Notes: generated by a model not told the origin, from the letters alone. Positions 51,207 through 61,004 are shown, numbered from the stretch's first letter. The stretch: 64,000 bases of DNA from Armatimonadota bacterium (GCA_017303935.1 JAFLBD010000002.1:310001-374000), one strand, 5' to 3'. Numbers and translations are program-made.

Positions 51207-52116
51207 CCCCGCTGTAAAGCCCGTAACTCGCCAGGCACAGACCAATGATCCCAACGGCAATCGTGCTCTGTAGTTCATCGCGACTCAAGGTGAATTCCTT
51301 TCGATTCACCAGCAGGATCACGGCTCCTATCGGCACCAGCGCAGGCAGTGCCGCGAGGCTCACTTCTCCAAAGCGGACATCGCCAAAGAACAGAACGATC
51401 AGCAAATAGCCGACGAGTGCCACGCTCATCCATCGCAGAGTTTCTTTGGCTCGCAACCCAAACTTCCAAATCGCGACGAAGAACATCATCAGGAAGAACA
51501 GATCGGCGGGGCCAACGTATGCGCCGATGTTAACCTGGACGCCTTGCTGCTGCCCTTCGATCGCGGCCTTTGGCACGCTGTACGCCACCTTTTCGAGAAT
51601 CTCGGGCTGCTTCTGGAGCACCTGTTTCACCGTGCCGATGGGGCTAGTCACCACGAAGATATCGATCGCCGCCAGCACGAGCGCGATCGGTAGAAGGATA
51701 TTCTTGTCTTTCAGAAGAGAAGAAACAAGCGCGCCAAGCCCCGCGCACCACAGCAGCAATCCAGTCTGTGCGAGGGCTGTGAGCACAACAGCTGCCACTC
51801 CTTCAAGCTTTAGTTGCCTGATCAACACAGTCAACCCTAGGTGAAAAAGCACTCCGATAACGACCAGGGAAGTCGCGCGAATTGGACTCCATTTTTCGTT
51901 TGCGGCGAAGAACAATCCGACGATCGGGGCGATGATAAAAAGGACGGTGAGGAACAAGCTCGCCCATGGCGCGACAGCCTCGGGAACCATGATGAACGCC
52001 ACAGCCAACCGAAGCACGAACAGCGAGCCAGCCACAGCGGCTAGCGCTTGAATCCCCCTAAACCGGGGCGATGAGGGGTTTTGATCGGTTTCCATCGAGA
52101 ACTGATTGATAAACAT
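51124..52116 (-). CDS. Polytopic membrane protein with presenilin/SPP-like aspartyl protease motifs
   Basis: The 330-residue protein (or 323 from M8 at 52095) has about nine membrane segments and no recognised named family. Three landmarks of A22 intramembrane aspartyl proteases appear in order. They are a helix ALVLAAIDIFVV (D152, like the YD motif), a helix starting at VGPADLFFLM (D205, like GxGD), and LPALVP (258-260, like the PAL motif). Spacing between the first two (about 53 residues) and between the second and PAL resembles archaeal presenilin homologues. Tyr and the second Gly of the motifs differ. It could cleave membrane proteins. The C-terminal tail is Lys/Pro/Ala-rich. It overlaps the GT4 gene by 59 nt and HMGL by 83 nt. 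Confidence 0.55.
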   Translation of the reverse strand: MFINQFSMETDQNPSSPRFRGIQALAAVAGSLFVLRLAVAFIMVPEAVAPWASLFLTVLFIIAPIVGLFFAANEKWSPIRATSLVVIGVLFHLGLTVLIRQLKLEGVAAVVLTALAQTGLLLWCAGLGALVSSLLKDKNILLPIALVLAAIDIFVVTSPIGTVKQVLQKQPEILEKVAYSVPKAAIEGQQQGVQVNIGAYVGPADLFFLMMFFVAIWKFGLRAKETLRWMSVALVGYLLIVLFFGDVRFGEVSLAALPALVPIGAVILLVNRKEFTLSRDELQSTIAVGIIGLCLASYGLYSGVTATKAKPVEPSQKAASAKPQAPQATP

Positions 52117-53236
52117 TCAGGACGGATTCCGCCATGTCCCGGATGCCGAATTCGCCACTGGCCCTGAGCGCCGCATTCGAAATTCGGGAATAGAGCGCAT
52201 CGTCTCTTAAGAGATCTAGGGCGCAATCGGCGAGTTCGCAAGGATCGTTCTTAACGACAAACCCATTTTCTCCGGTTGTAATCGGGCTGCTCGCACCGCC
52301 ACCTTGGACGACCACCACGGGAAGACCGTAGCTCATCGCCTCTTGAATCACCAGGCCCTGAGTTTCAGTGATGCTAGCAAACAGGAACAGATCGGCTGCA
52401 GCGTAGTAATTATCGACCTCGGTTCTCGCTACGAAGCCAACGAACCGAGTGCGGTCGCCGATCCCCAGATTTCGGGCCATTTCCAAGCAATTCTCCCGGT
52501 AGGGTCCATCCCCAACCAGCCAGAAGACAGTCGAGGGGTCTTGCGCCATCACTTGCGCGGCGGCTTCGAGCAACACCTCCATGTTCTTTTCTTCTGCAAT
52601 GCGACCGACATACAGCAGCAGCCGCTGATTCGGCGCCAGTCCAAGTTTCAGCCGCATGTCGGCGCGGTCGAGCATCTGGCGCGGCAACGCTCCGGTCGGG
52701 ATGACGGTGATCGGGCGTCCAACACTGTGCCGCATCAGCCACTTTTTGCTCGCATCGCTAGGGGTGATGATGTGGTCGACTTCGTTGTAATAAAAATTGG
52801 TGTGTTTGGCGATCTTGTACCGGACATATCGCTTCGGCACAAACGGGATGTAGTGCGAATACTTGTCGTAATGCGTGTGATAAGTGCTCACCACTGGGAT
52901 GCCGTGGGATTGAGCCCACCGTAGGCCAACGAATCCGATGGTCCACGGGGTGTGGGTGTGAACAACGTCAAATCGGCTCTTGCGGAAGAAGTACAGCAAG
53001 GGATAGAAAGGCGGAAAGGCCAGTGGATATCCTTTGGTCCAAGGCGTTTGAGCGCTGGGGAATCGATAGGTGTTCGGGTCGGGGTCCTTGTAGCCAAAGT
53101 GGGCCGCTGTAAAAATGTGAACCGAATGCCCCATCGAGCGCAGCTCTCTTACTTGCGCATCGATGCTCACGCTCACTCCGTTCAAGACAGGAAGTGCAGA
53201 GTCAGAAAAGATGGCGATGCGCAGGGGTTTGTTCAC
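52058..53236 (-). CDS. GT4-family glycosyltransferase
   Basis: The 392-residue protein has the GT-B fold of family 4. The N-terminal half has IFSDSALPVLNGVSVSI and HTHTPWTIGFVGLR. The C-terminal half has LYVGRIAEEKNMEVLLEAA and the EX7E motif region SITETQGLVIQEAM. It resembles diacylglycerol glucosyltransferases and PimB-like enzymes, with glycolipid synthesis likely. It is followed, with overlap, by the presenilin-like gene. No other glycolipid gene lies close by. Confidence 0.9.
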   Translation of the reverse strand: MNKPLRIAIFSDSALPVLNGVSVSIDAQVRELRSMGHSVHIFTAAHFGYKDPDPNTYRFPSAQTPWTKGYPLAFPPFYPLLYFFRKSRFDVVHTHTPWTIGFVGLRWAQSHGIPVVSTYHTHYDKYSHYIPFVPKRYVRYKIAKHTNFYYNEVDHIITPSDASKKWLMRHSVGRPITVIPTGALPRQMLDRADMRLKLGLAPNQRLLLYVGRIAEEKNMEVLLEAAAQVMAQDPSTVFWLVGDGPYRENCLEMARNLGIGDRTRFVGFVARTEVDNYYAAADLFLFASITETQGLVIQEAMSYGLPVVVVQGGGASSPITTGENGFVVKNDPCELADCALDLLRDDALYSRISNAALRASGEFGIRDMAESVLNVYQSVLDGNRSKPLIAPV

Positions 53237-53269
53237 TCGAGGTTGATCCTATTTTGACTACTTGTTGCC

Positions 53270-53311
53270 CTGAAAAAGCAGAACACACGGATAAGAACCT
53301 TCATCCGTGTG
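53270..53311 (-). terminator. Terminator of the HTH protein gene
   Basis: A perfect 9-bp stem CACACGGAT/ATCCGTGTG (53284-53292 and 53303-53311) with a 10-nt loop is followed on the minus strand by TTCTGCTTTTT. It sits 24 nt after the stop of the minus-strand HTH gene. Confidence 0.8.
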
Positions 53312-53335
53312 CCAAAAGTTTGCGAGTATGGGACT

Positions 53336-53941
53336 TTAGTCGGTAACTCGGCCGTGAGATTCAACGAACTTGACTACGCCGCTCAGTCGGAATCGTCGTT
53401 GTCCGCCTTGTGTTCGGTGATGCTCCAGCCAATTTCGATTAGTGTAGCGTCGAACAGTTGCAGGGCAAACGCCGAGCAAGCGGCTGACCTCTTCAAGAGT
53501 CAATTCTGGGTCCAGAAGTCGTTGGATGAGCTCTTGCCGAGACTCCTTGAATTCGCCCGTGTAGTAGTTTGCAGTGACCTTGTCGTCAAAAAATGTTGAA
53601 AGAAACTCGATGTTTCGTGGGAGCCGAGACCAAATCGCCTGAAGTTCTGGATCGATCGTTGGTTCGGATGTCTCAGCCTTGCGAACACGGCGAGGGCGTG
53701 GGGAAGAAAGGTTCTCGCCAGAAGCATCTTGCTTGCGTGCAACTCGCGGTGCTTTTGTCGCCGCAGGCTTAGCTGATTTTTTTCCTAAAAATTCGCCAAT
53801 AGAAGGAAGCTTAAAATCTTCGTCGCTGTCGATTTCTGCAGCGAGGGGCTCTTTCTTATCTTCCCTAAATGCACTCTCAATATAAGCTAATGGATCAAAC
53901 TCTTCCTGAGTAGTCAAAACGGACTCCTGTCGGGGGCTCAT
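53336..53941 (-). CDS. MerR/excisionase-type helix-turn-helix protein
   Basis: The 201-residue protein has a long disordered, charged N-terminal half (1-105) with basic KAPRVARK and RPRRVRK patches. A helical segment (105-140) follows. The C-terminal DNA-binding domain (about 145-198) shows the MerR-like pattern LTLEEVSRLLGVCPATVRRYTNR then GGQRRFRLSGVVKFV. It may be a regulator or an accessory DNA-binding protein. A strong terminator follows. There is no adjacent target gene that is obvious. Confidence 0.8.
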   Translation of the reverse strand: MSPRQESVLTTQEEFDPLAYIESAFREDKKEPLAAEIDSDEDFKLPSIGEFLGKKSAKPAATKAPRVARKQDASGENLSSPRPRRVRKAETSEPTIDPELQAIWSRLPRNIEFLSTFFDDKVTANYYTGEFKESRQELIQRLLDPELTLEEVSRLLGVCPATVRRYTNRNWLEHHRTQGGQRRFRLSGVVKFVESHGRVTD

Positions 53942-53989
53942 CAGGTTCTATGATACTCAATTCATGCGGTCCAATGCACAACATTTCCC

Positions 53990-55003
53990 TCAAGAAATAT
54001 ACATTGAGTCGCCGAAACTAAGAAACCTGTAGCCGTTCCGAACTGCATCATTGTACGCTGAAATCACAGCCTCGCGCGAGGCCATCGCCGAGATCATCAT
54101 CAACATGGTCGTCTTGGGCAAGTGGAAGTTTGTGAACATCGCCTCAACGACTTGAAACTTGTATCCCGGTTTGATGAAAATCTGGGTGTTTTTTTCTCCG
54201 GATGCTACCCGGCGAGTTCCAATCGCAAACGACTCTAAGGTCCGCACCGACGTCGTGCCAACCGCGATGATTCGGCCCATTGAGGAATTGATCGTCTCGG
54301 CGGCTTCGTCAGAAATGCGGCACGTTTCACCATGCATAACGTGTTCATCCAGATTTTCGACCGCGACAGGGCGAAAGGTGTCGATCCCAACATCAAGCGT
54401 GACTTCGGCGAATTTGACGCCGTTCGACTTGAGTTTCGCGATCAGTTCCTCGGAGAAATGTAGCGCGGCGGTCGGCGCAGCACTGCTCCCGCCGACTTTG
54501 TTGAACACCGTCTGATACCGCTCTGGGGAATCCAAACGGTGGTGGATGTATGGCGGCAAAGGCACTTCGCCGAACTGCTCCATCGCTTCCCCGAAGTTGC
54601 TGAGTTCGTCGAACCGGATGATCTTCTGTCCTTCGCCAGCATCCTTGAGGATCGTTGCCCTTAGTCCGTGTCCAAATTCAACGATCGCGCCAGGACGAAG
54701 TCGTTTGCCAGGGCGCATCAAGGCTCGAAAAGTGAACGGCTCTGGTTCGTTGCTGAGCACCAAAGCTTCAACTTTCCCGCCGGTAGTTTTCTCGCCGAAC
54801 AACCGCTTTGCGGTCACCCGAGTGTTGTTGACCACGAGCAGATCTCCGGGATGGAGAAACTCCAAAATGTCTTTGAATTGACGATGTTCCACCGCCCCGG
54901 ATTCTTTGTTGAGGCACAAAAGTCTGCTGGCAGATCGATCTTCAAGCGGTTCCTGCGCGATCAGCTCTTCTGGGAGCTCAAAGTCAAAATCAGACAGATT
55001 CAA
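53990..55003 (-). CDS. queA: S-adenosylmethionine:tRNA ribosyltransferase-isomerase QueA
   Basis: The start is a TTG at 55003 that overlaps the upstream HAD stop (TTGA) and has GGAG 8 nt upstream; a longer frame to 55096 overlays the HAD gene. The 337-residue protein has DFDFELPEELIAQEP, LLVVNNTRVTAKRL, SSAAPTAALHFSEEL and VTLDVGIDTFRPV, all typical. It adds the epoxycyclopentanediol moiety to 7-aminomethyl-7-deazaguanine in tRNA, a step to queuosine. It is the downstream gene of a HAD-queA pair. Confidence 0.95.
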   Translation of the reverse strand: MNLSDFDFELPEELIAQEPLEDRSASRLLCLNKESGAVEHRQFKDILEFLHPGDLLVVNNTRVTAKRLFGEKTTGGKVEALVLSNEPEPFTFRALMRPGKRLRPGAIVEFGHGLRATILKDAGEGQKIIRFDELSNFGEAMEQFGEVPLPPYIHHRLDSPERYQTVFNKVGGSSAAPTAALHFSEELIAKLKSNGVKFAEVTLDVGIDTFRPVAVENLDEHVMHGETCRISDEAAETINSSMGRIIAVGTTSVRTLESFAIGTRRVASGEKNTQIFIKPGYKFQVVEAMFTNFHLPKTTMLMMISAMASREAVISAYNDAVRNGYRFLSFGDSMYIS

Positions 55004-55725
55004 CCGAGCATCTCCGCAAGTTCTGGCAATGATCGAATAACGAAGCGATCGAATTCGTCTTCGACACGATGAGACTTCTCGGACGCTGACGGGCAAAGCC
55101 AGGCCGAATGCATTCCGAAGGTCTTCGCTCCCTGGAGATCGTCGATCGGATCATCCCCAACGTGCAACACATCGATGGGGTCGCAGTTCATCCGCTCGCA
55201 GAATGCCTGAAAGATTCCGGGTTCAGGCTTCTCGACCCCTTCTTCCAACGATGCGATCACGACTTCGAAATATTGGGACAAATTCTTTGCGTCTATCAAG
55301 CGGTGGAGCGACCGATCCCAGTTGCTGCAGACGGCTAGGCGGTGACCCTTCGATTTGAGCATTTCAAGGCCTTCAACCGTGCCTTGGATAAGTGAAAACC
55401 ACCGATCCGTATGGTAGAGCTGGTGTTCGGCTTCGGTGCGGACCGGTTCAACCCAATGTTGTGGCGCACCGACAGCGTCCAGCCACAAGCGCGTTTGCTC
55501 TCTCCAAAACTCATCGAGGACTTCAGTTGATCGCTCGGTGTTGAGTTGCTGGAAGAGCGGCCAACGTGGCGCAAGGATCGCATCGTACTGATTCGCAGCG
55601 GAATCCGGCAGTTCTAGCCCAGCATCTGCGGCGCATGCGACAGCAAACCGTCCGGGATTCCATCGAACTTCCATCAGGGTGTTCGCGCAGTCTAGAGAGA
55701 TGATTCTGGGCTTCAATTGCCACAA
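55000..55725 (-). CDS. HAD-superfamily hydrolase
   Basis: The 241-residue protein has HAD motifs: SLDCANTLME (nucleophile region), AVCSNWDRSL (motif II), KPEPGIFQAF (motif III Lys) and HVGDDPIDDLQGAKTFGM (motif IV). It resembles REG-2-like phosphatases. The second Asp of the usual DxDGT is replaced by Cys-Ala (LDCANT), as in REG-2-like enzymes. It is coupled to queA by a 4-nt overlap. The substrate is unknown. Confidence 0.85.
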   Translation of the reverse strand: MWQLKPRIISLDCANTLMEVRWNPGRFAVACAADAGLELPDSAANQYDAILAPRWPLFQQLNTERSTEVLDEFWREQTRLWLDAVGAPQHWVEPVRTEAEHQLYHTDRWFSLIQGTVEGLEMLKSKGHRLAVCSNWDRSLHRLIDAKNLSQYFEVVIASLEEGVEKPEPGIFQAFCERMNCDPIDVLHVGDDPIDDLQGAKTFGMHSAWLCPSASEKSHRVEDEFDRFVIRSLPELAEMLG

Positions 55726-55839
55726 AAGGTACCCTTTATCGCCGAAATAGCCTAGTTAAGGAAACTAGAGTAACCGAGAACCGGTAGTAGGCGTCATGAT
55801 GCTAGCGTTGATGCATCATTGACCTACAAGAGTATTTTT

Positions 55840-56553
55840 ATGAAATCCCGATTTATCCTTGCGACCTTGCTTGGTGCCATTGTTGTTGGTGCCAATGCCG
55901 CTGCCGATTCTGCGAATCTTCACCTTCGAGCCAAAGCCGGAGACACTTACAAGTACAAAATGGGCGTTTCGATTGACATCGAAGGCGTCACCATCGAAAT
56001 CTCTGGAAAGGTGACCGACAAGGTGACCAAGGTCGATGAGAAGGCGACCAAGCTCGATTCCGAATTCTCAGACTTCGAACTCAGTGTTATGGGCGAGAAG
56101 ATGAAGCAGGATGACGGCGTTGCCACCTACGAAATTTTGCCAAACGGCCAAATCGCGACCCTGAAGTACGACGCAAAGAACGAGGGTATGACCGGGACTC
56201 TTGCTCCGCTGAAGGCTTATATCAACCTGCTGTCTTCCAAGAAGGAAGTCGCAGTCGGCACAAAGTGGACCGAGACCATGAAAACCATCGTCATCAACGA
56301 CGAGGGCGACAAGAACGAAGATGCTTCGACCTGCGAGTATGAACTGCTGGCGCTTGAAGATGTCGAAAAGACTAAGTGCGCGAAGGTTTCGATCAAGCTC
56401 ACCGCTCTTAGCGAGAAGGATCGAGTCCTCACCGGTAACATCTGGGTTGACCTTTCGAACGGCGTGCTTGTCAAATTTGATGGGCAGACCACGATGAAGA
56501 ACGAAGAAATGGGCGAAATGGTCATGAAGTTCAACATCACCAAGACTGAGTAG
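55840..56553 (+). CDS. Secreted beta-rich protein, first of a tandem paralogous pair
   Basis: The start at 55840 begins a signal peptide (1-22, cut near ANA). The mature part, about 215 residues, is rich in charged beta-strands: GDTYKYKMGVSIDIEGVTIEISGKVTDKV. It is a paralogue of the next gene. The shared core is a K-x-GD-x-YK/YE strand, then KVTDKVTKVDE. No known domain is assigned. It lies in an isolated two-gene unit. Confidence 0.72.
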   Translation: MKSRFILATLLGAIVVGANAAADSANLHLRAKAGDTYKYKMGVSIDIEGVTIEISGKVTDKVTKVDEKATKLDSEFSDFELSVMGEKMKQDDGVATYEILPNGQIATLKYDAKNEGMTGTLAPLKAYINLLSSKKEVAVGTKWTETMKTIVINDEGDKNEDASTCEYELLALEDVEKTKCAKVSIKLTALSEKDRVLTGNIWVDLSNGVLVKFDGQTTMKNEEMGEMVMKFNITKTE

Positions 56554-56586
56554 TCAAAACCGATTGCTTTCAGCTACGATATCGCT

Positions 56587-57297
56587 ATGAAATCTAGATT
56601 CCGAAATTCAGCAGTATTGGTGCTCCTTTCGCTTGCCGCGCTTGCGGTAGCGGCGATGGACGGCACCTACAGCCTCGCCCGAATTGCAAAAGTCGGTGAC
56701 GAAGCCAAGTACGAATTTGAAGCGGAACTCGACTTCAACGGCGAGAAGATCAGCATCAGTGGCAAAAACACCGACAAGGTGACCAAGGTCGATGAAGATG
56801 GATCCATCTCTTACGAGAGTTCGCAGAAGGATGTTGTCGTCAAGGCCGGTGACCAAACCATCCCAATGGATGACGAGGCCACCGTCAAGATCGTCACTGG
56901 TCCAAATCGCGCCGTGAAGTCGTACGATGACATGGGTGACGAGGATGCTTCTAGCTTGCGACTCGCGATGTTGGGCACAGTGCTCAAGCCGCCGATGGAC
57001 GTCAAAGTTGGAGACAAGTGGAACGGCGCAATGAAGTCCTCATTGGCCGACACCTATCCGATCGAATCAAACTTTGAAGCCGTTGCTGTTGAGACAATTG
57101 GCAAGTGGGAAACCGTAAAGGTCAAAGTGACCTCGAAGGAAACCGCTGGCGAAACTCCTGCAACCTGCGAAGGATTCGTCTGGGTGATCACTGCCGACGG
57201 TACCAGTGCGAAGGAAGAACTGCACATCAAAAATGCGCCGCTCGCCCTCTCGCCAGTGCCGATCGATATGAAGATCAAAATCAAGCGGACTGAGTAG
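56587..57297 (+). CDS. Secreted beta-rich protein, second of the tandem paralogous pair
   Basis: The 236-residue protein has a signal peptide (about 1-23) and the same pattern as the preceding gene: KVGDEAKYEFEAELDFNGEKIS then KNTDKVTKVDED. The two share a VGDKWNGAMK / VGTKWTETMK strand. They are probably a gene duplication. Cotranscribed (33-nt gap) and ended by the terminator at 57320-57357. Confidence 0.72.
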   Translation: MKSRFRNSAVLVLLSLAALAVAAMDGTYSLARIAKVGDEAKYEFEAELDFNGEKISISGKNTDKVTKVDEDGSISYESSQKDVVVKAGDQTIPMDDEATVKIVTGPNRAVKSYDDMGDEDASSLRLAMLGTVLKPPMDVKVGDKWNGAMKSSLADTYPIESNFEAVAVETIGKWETVKVKVTSKETAGETPATCEGFVWVITADGTSAKEELHIKNAPLALSPVPIDMKIKIKRTE

Positions 57298-57319
57298 TCT
57301 TTGCTGCCAATTCGTTTCC

Positions 57320-57357
57320 AGAGTGCCAGAAGCATTTGCTTCTGGCACTCTTTCTTT
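57320..57357 (+). terminator. Strong rho-independent terminator after the paralogous pair
   Basis: A perfect 15-bp stem AGAGTGCCAGAAGCA with its complement (57320-57334 and 57337-57351) is followed by TTTCTTT. It lies 22 nt after the stop of the second paralogue. Confidence 0.92.
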
Positions 57358-57410
57358 AAGATTGACCTCAAGGGCAAATTGGACCAGCTTCAAAGACGTA
57401 CACTACTGGT

Positions 57411-58478
57411 ATGAGCAGCTTCAATACGAAAGCCTACGCCGCGCAATCCCCTACTAGCACTCTCGAAGAGGCAACGATTGCCCGACGATCCACGCACGAA
57501 TTCGACGTTAAAATCGAGATTCTGTTTTGTGGAATCTGCCACTCGGATTTGCACACAGCGCGGGACGAATGGAATGCCATTATGCCCACCGTTTACCCTT
57601 GCGTTCCTGGCCACGAGATCGTTGGAAAGGTGCTGGAAGTTGGGCCTTCGGTCACTAAGCATAAAGTGGGCGACATCGTTGGAGTTGGCTGCTTAGTTGG
57701 CTCGGACATGACCTGCCCGAATTGCGCCGATGGGTTCGAACAGTTCTGCCCAAATTCGGTTTTCACCTACAACGCTCCCGATAAGTTTGGGACCGCTCCG
57801 GTCACTTACGGCGGATATTCCGAGACGATTGTCGTCGAAGAGCATTTCGTATTGAAAATACCAAGCAACCTCGATCTTGCTGGAGCAGCCCCATTACTTT
57901 GTGCTGGAATCACGACCTACTACCCTCTCAAGACGGCGGGAGTTGGCCCTGGAATGAAGGTTGGAATCGTTGGACTAGGTGGCCTTGGACACATGGGAGT
58001 CAAGCTCGCGAAGGCTATGGGCGCACATGTCGTAGTATTCACGACGTCGCCAAGCAAAGCCGAAGATGCTAAACGGTTGGGAGCCGACGAAGTAGTGATA
58101 TCGACCAATCCTGAAGAGATGGGCCAACACGCGTGGTCGTTTGACTTCATCCTAGATTGCGTTTCTGCCCAGCACGATCTAAACGCATACCTTCAATTGC
58201 TCAAGCGTGAAGGGAAGCTGTCGCTCGTCGGAGCGCCGCCAGAACCCACCCCGGTCTCCGCATTTGCATTGCTTTTCGGCAACAAGACGATTTCAGCGAC
58301 TTTGATCGGCGGAATACAAGTTACGCAGGAAATGTTGGACTTCTGCGGTGAACACAATATCACTGCGGACGTCGAAATGATTGCGATTCAGGATATTAAC
58401 AAGGCGTACGAGCGTATGCTGAAGTCGGACGTGAAGTACCGATTCTGCATCGATATGCAGTCGCTGAAGAACAGTTAA
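57411..58478 (+). CDS. Zinc-type NAD(P)-dependent alcohol dehydrogenase (YahK/CAD-like)
   Basis: The 355-residue protein has the catalytic zinc ligands C40 (FCGICHSD), H68 (VPGHE) and the cysteine in LLCAGITTYYPL. The structural-zinc lobe is SDMTCPNCADGFEQFC: one of the usual four cysteines is Asp (D99), with C102, C105 and C113 kept. The Rossmann motif is GLGGLGHMG. It resembles cinnamyl-alcohol-dehydrogenase-type enzymes that reduce aldehydes with NADPH. The gene stands alone after a terminator. Confidence 0.93.
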   Translation: MSSFNTKAYAAQSPTSTLEEATIARRSTHEFDVKIEILFCGICHSDLHTARDEWNAIMPTVYPCVPGHEIVGKVLEVGPSVTKHKVGDIVGVGCLVGSDMTCPNCADGFEQFCPNSVFTYNAPDKFGTAPVTYGGYSETIVVEEHFVLKIPSNLDLAGAAPLLCAGITTYYPLKTAGVGPGMKVGIVGLGGLGHMGVKLAKAMGAHVVVFTTSPSKAEDAKRLGADEVVISTNPEEMGQHAWSFDFILDCVSAQHDLNAYLQLLKREGKLSLVGAPPEPTPVSAFALLFGNKTISATLIGGIQVTQEMLDFCGEHNITADVEMIAIQDINKAYERMLKSDVKYRFCIDMQSLKNS

Positions 58479-58481
58479 GTT

Positions 58482-59102
58482 CTAACTGCGGCGTGGTGCC
58501 GCGGACTTCTTTTTCTTGGGTTTGGACTTGCGTTCGCCACCCAATTCAAAGCAGTTCCGGCATCGCGCTTCATAGCTTTCGGTGGCCCCGATCAAGATGA
58601 TTGGATCGTTCTTGTGGGCGGGCTTGCCGTTGATGATTCGAAACGTGTGGCTGGCGATATTGCCGCAATTCAGGCAGATTGCGCGAAGCTTCACGACCTC
58701 ATCGGCGACAGCTAGAAGCTGGGGCATCGGGCCGAACGGCTTCCGGCGAAAGTCTTGGTCCAGCCCAGCGCAGATGACCTCCACGCCTTGATCAGCTAAA
58801 CGCACTACCAAATCTACAATTTTCTCGTCGAAAAATTGTACTTCTTCAATTAGCAAAACATCGAGGTCATCGCAAAGCTCCTTTTCGAGCTCGGCGGTAT
58901 CAAGCACTGGCTTGGCCTCGTGTTTGACCCCCATATGAGACACCACACTGTGTTCGTCGTATCTGCGGTCGATGCAGGGCTTGAACACCTGCACCTTCTT
59001 TTTGGCATAAAGCGCGCGCCTAGCTCGCCGGATTAGTTCTTCACTTTTCCCGGCGAACATGCTGCCGCAAACAACTGTGATCGAACCCAGTGAAGACTTC
59101 AT
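58482..59102 (-). CDS. tdk: Thymidine kinase, type II
   Basis: The 206-residue protein has the P-loop [18 protein letters not shown] (about 13-30). It also has the lasso region [14 protein letters not shown] with zinc cysteines CLNCGN (near 140) and CRNC near 180. It phosphorylates thymidine to dTMP. The C-terminus carries a lysine-rich tail ([15 protein letters not shown]). The ATG overlaps the stop of the RNase E/G gene by 4 nt, so they are cotranscribed. Confidence 0.95.
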   Translation of the reverse strand: MKSSLGSITVVCGSMFAGKSEELIRRARRALYAKKKVQVFKPCIDRRYDEHSVVSHMGVKHEAKPVLDTAELEKELCDDLDVLLIEEVQFFDEKIVDLVVRLADQGVEVICAGLDQDFRRKPFGPMPQLLAVADEVVKLRAICLNCGNIASHTFRIINGKPAHKNDPIILIGATESYEARCRNCFELGGERKSKPKKKKSAAPRRS

Positions 59103-60874
59103 CTCGATTCCCGAGTGACCACTTGGCCCGCAATGATGACGTCTGCCACCGCGAACGATCGGCGAATATCAATCAAGCAGATTTTTACTCGCTGACCCGT
59201 AAACTCGGCGCCATTGATCAGCTCGACGTAGTACCCCGAGTCGGTCCAACCGACGGCCTTGTTTTGACCCTCGATTTCGCTTCGGCGGACGTTGCACTCC
59301 AATACTTGCGTTCGCTTGTAGCCCATGAGCTTCTTGTCGAGATCTTCAAGGGTCCCGGGTTCGATGCTGTATTCGTCAAACGAGCAGTCAAAATCGGCTC
59401 GCAAGAAAATAGCTCGCTCAAGCTCGTGCTCAAGGTCTTCAATCCCTTCTCCATCGCCACCGATAAATGCTTCGACCGCAGATGGGTGGCATCGTACAAG
59501 ATAGGCGTTTCCTGGCTCGCCAAGCATTCGGCGCATGTCACGCTCGATCCAAAGGCTGACCGTATCCCGCGATGGAACGCGTCCGCGCCCTTCGCACATT
59601 GGGCAGATGTCGGTGATAGACTCGGTGACCGATTCGCCCGTGCGCTTACGGGTGATCTCGACGAGACCCAAACTTGAAACCTTTCCAACCCGGGTGCGAG
59701 CGGTGTCTTTACCGAGTTTCTTGGTGAAATGGTCGAGGACCTTCTTTCGATCTTCGGCCGACTCCATGTCGATAAAGTCGATGACGATGATCCCGCCCAT
59801 ATCTCGCAGGCGCAGTTGGCGACAGACCTCATCCGCGGCCTCCAAATTTGTTTTTAGAATGGTGTCGGAGAGCGTTGTGGAACCCACCATCTTGCCGGTG
59901 TTCACGTCCACAGCAGTGAGCGCTTCCATCTCGTCCATCACCAAATAGGCGCCAGACTTGAGCCACACCTTGTGCTGGAGCAATCGGTCGAGGTCCTTTT
60001 CGACGCCATAGCTATCAAAGATTGGCTCATCACGATCGTACAAGAAGATCTTGCTAGCCAGGTTTGGAGCGACCATTCTGGCGACCATATGCGCCTTTTC
60101 GTACTCTTCCGGATCGTCGATCACCATCTTCTCGATTTCTTCGGAGAACATGTCTCGGATCGTTCGGTAGAGCAGGGTTTGGTCTCGGTGAACGCAAGCC
60201 GGAGCGCGCATCTTCTTTGCGCCTTCCATAACTTGGCTCCACAACTGCACGAGGAAAGCGACGTCTTGGCGAAGTTCTTGCTCAGTTCGGCCCTCGCATT
60301 CGGTCCTCATGATCACGCCAAAGCCTTTAGGTGCGATCGTATCTCCGATCTGGCGCAATCGTTCGCGCTCGCGCCGATCATCAATCTTGCGGCTGACGCC
60401 GACGTGGTTGTGTTCCGGCATCAAAACGAGGTAGCGACCCGGCAAAGCGATGCGTGTGGTGACACGCGCACCTTTGGTGCCGCGTGGACCTTTGGTGACC
60501 TGCACCATGATTTCTTGGCCCGGCCGAATCAGTTCTTTGATCTTTCGGCGACGAAGTTCAGCGCGCTTGAGCCCGCTGGGGCTGTTATCAACTTGAGGAT
60601 CGTCGGGCAGAATATCGCCGACGTAAAGAAACGCGTTGCGCTCTAGGCCGATGTCGACAAACGCCGCATCCATGCCTTGTAGCACGTTTTGAACAATGCC
60701 TTTGAAAATCGAACCGACGACGCGCTCTTCTCGCTCGACTCGGTACTCCATAAGAGTCTGGTCTTCGAGGACAGCGATGCGTGTTTCGCGGAGGGTGCAG
60801 TTAACTACAATTTCGACTTTTCCGCTAGGAGCTGGAGCAGCCGATTTTCGGGAATATACTTTTTTTCTTGCCAA
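59099..60874 (-). CDS. rng: Ribonuclease E/G family endoribonuclease
   Basis: The start is taken as TTG 60874, with GAGG 8 nt upstream; an in-frame TTG at 60901 would add nine residues. Of about 590 residues, the S1 domain comes first ([27 protein letters not shown]). The catalytic region follows, with [12 protein letters not shown] and VIDFIDMES (catalytic Asp pair). The zinc-link is CPMCEGRGR. There is no extended degradosome scaffold at the C-terminus, so it is RNase G-like. It processes rRNA and mRNA. Confidence 0.93.
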   Translation of the reverse strand: MARKKVYSRKSAAPAPSGKVEIVVNCTLRETRIAVLEDQTLMEYRVEREERVVGSIFKGIVQNVLQGMDAAFVDIGLERNAFLYVGDILPDDPQVDNSPSGLKRAELRRRKIKELIRPGQEIMVQVTKGPRGTKGARVTTRIALPGRYLVLMPEHNHVGVSRKIDDRRERERLRQIGDTIAPKGFGVIMRTECEGRTEQELRQDVAFLVQLWSQVMEGAKKMRAPACVHRDQTLLYRTIRDMFSEEIEKMVIDDPEEYEKAHMVARMVAPNLASKIFLYDRDEPIFDSYGVEKDLDRLLQHKVWLKSGAYLVMDEMEALTAVDVNTGKMVGSTTLSDTILKTNLEAADEVCRQLRLRDMGGIIVIDFIDMESAEDRKKVLDHFTKKLGKDTARTRVGKVSSLGLVEITRKRTGESVTESITDICPMCEGRGRVPSRDTVSLWIERDMRRMLGEPGNAYLVRCHPSAVEAFIGGDGEGIEDLEHELERAIFLRADFDCSFDEYSIEPGTLEDLDKKLMGYKRTQVLECNVRRSEIEGQNKAVGWTDSGYYVELINGAEFTGQRVKICLIDIRRSFAVADVIIAGQVVTRESR

Positions 60875-61004
60875 GGGAATAGCCTCGGTTTTGGGATACA
60901 AAACTTGTGGGGCAGACCGTTGCCGCGCTCAATCTAACGCCAAAACTTGACGTACACTGAATTTGGCGACTGTCGCCGCGTCCAGACAGTGTACCGCCTT
61001 GCCT

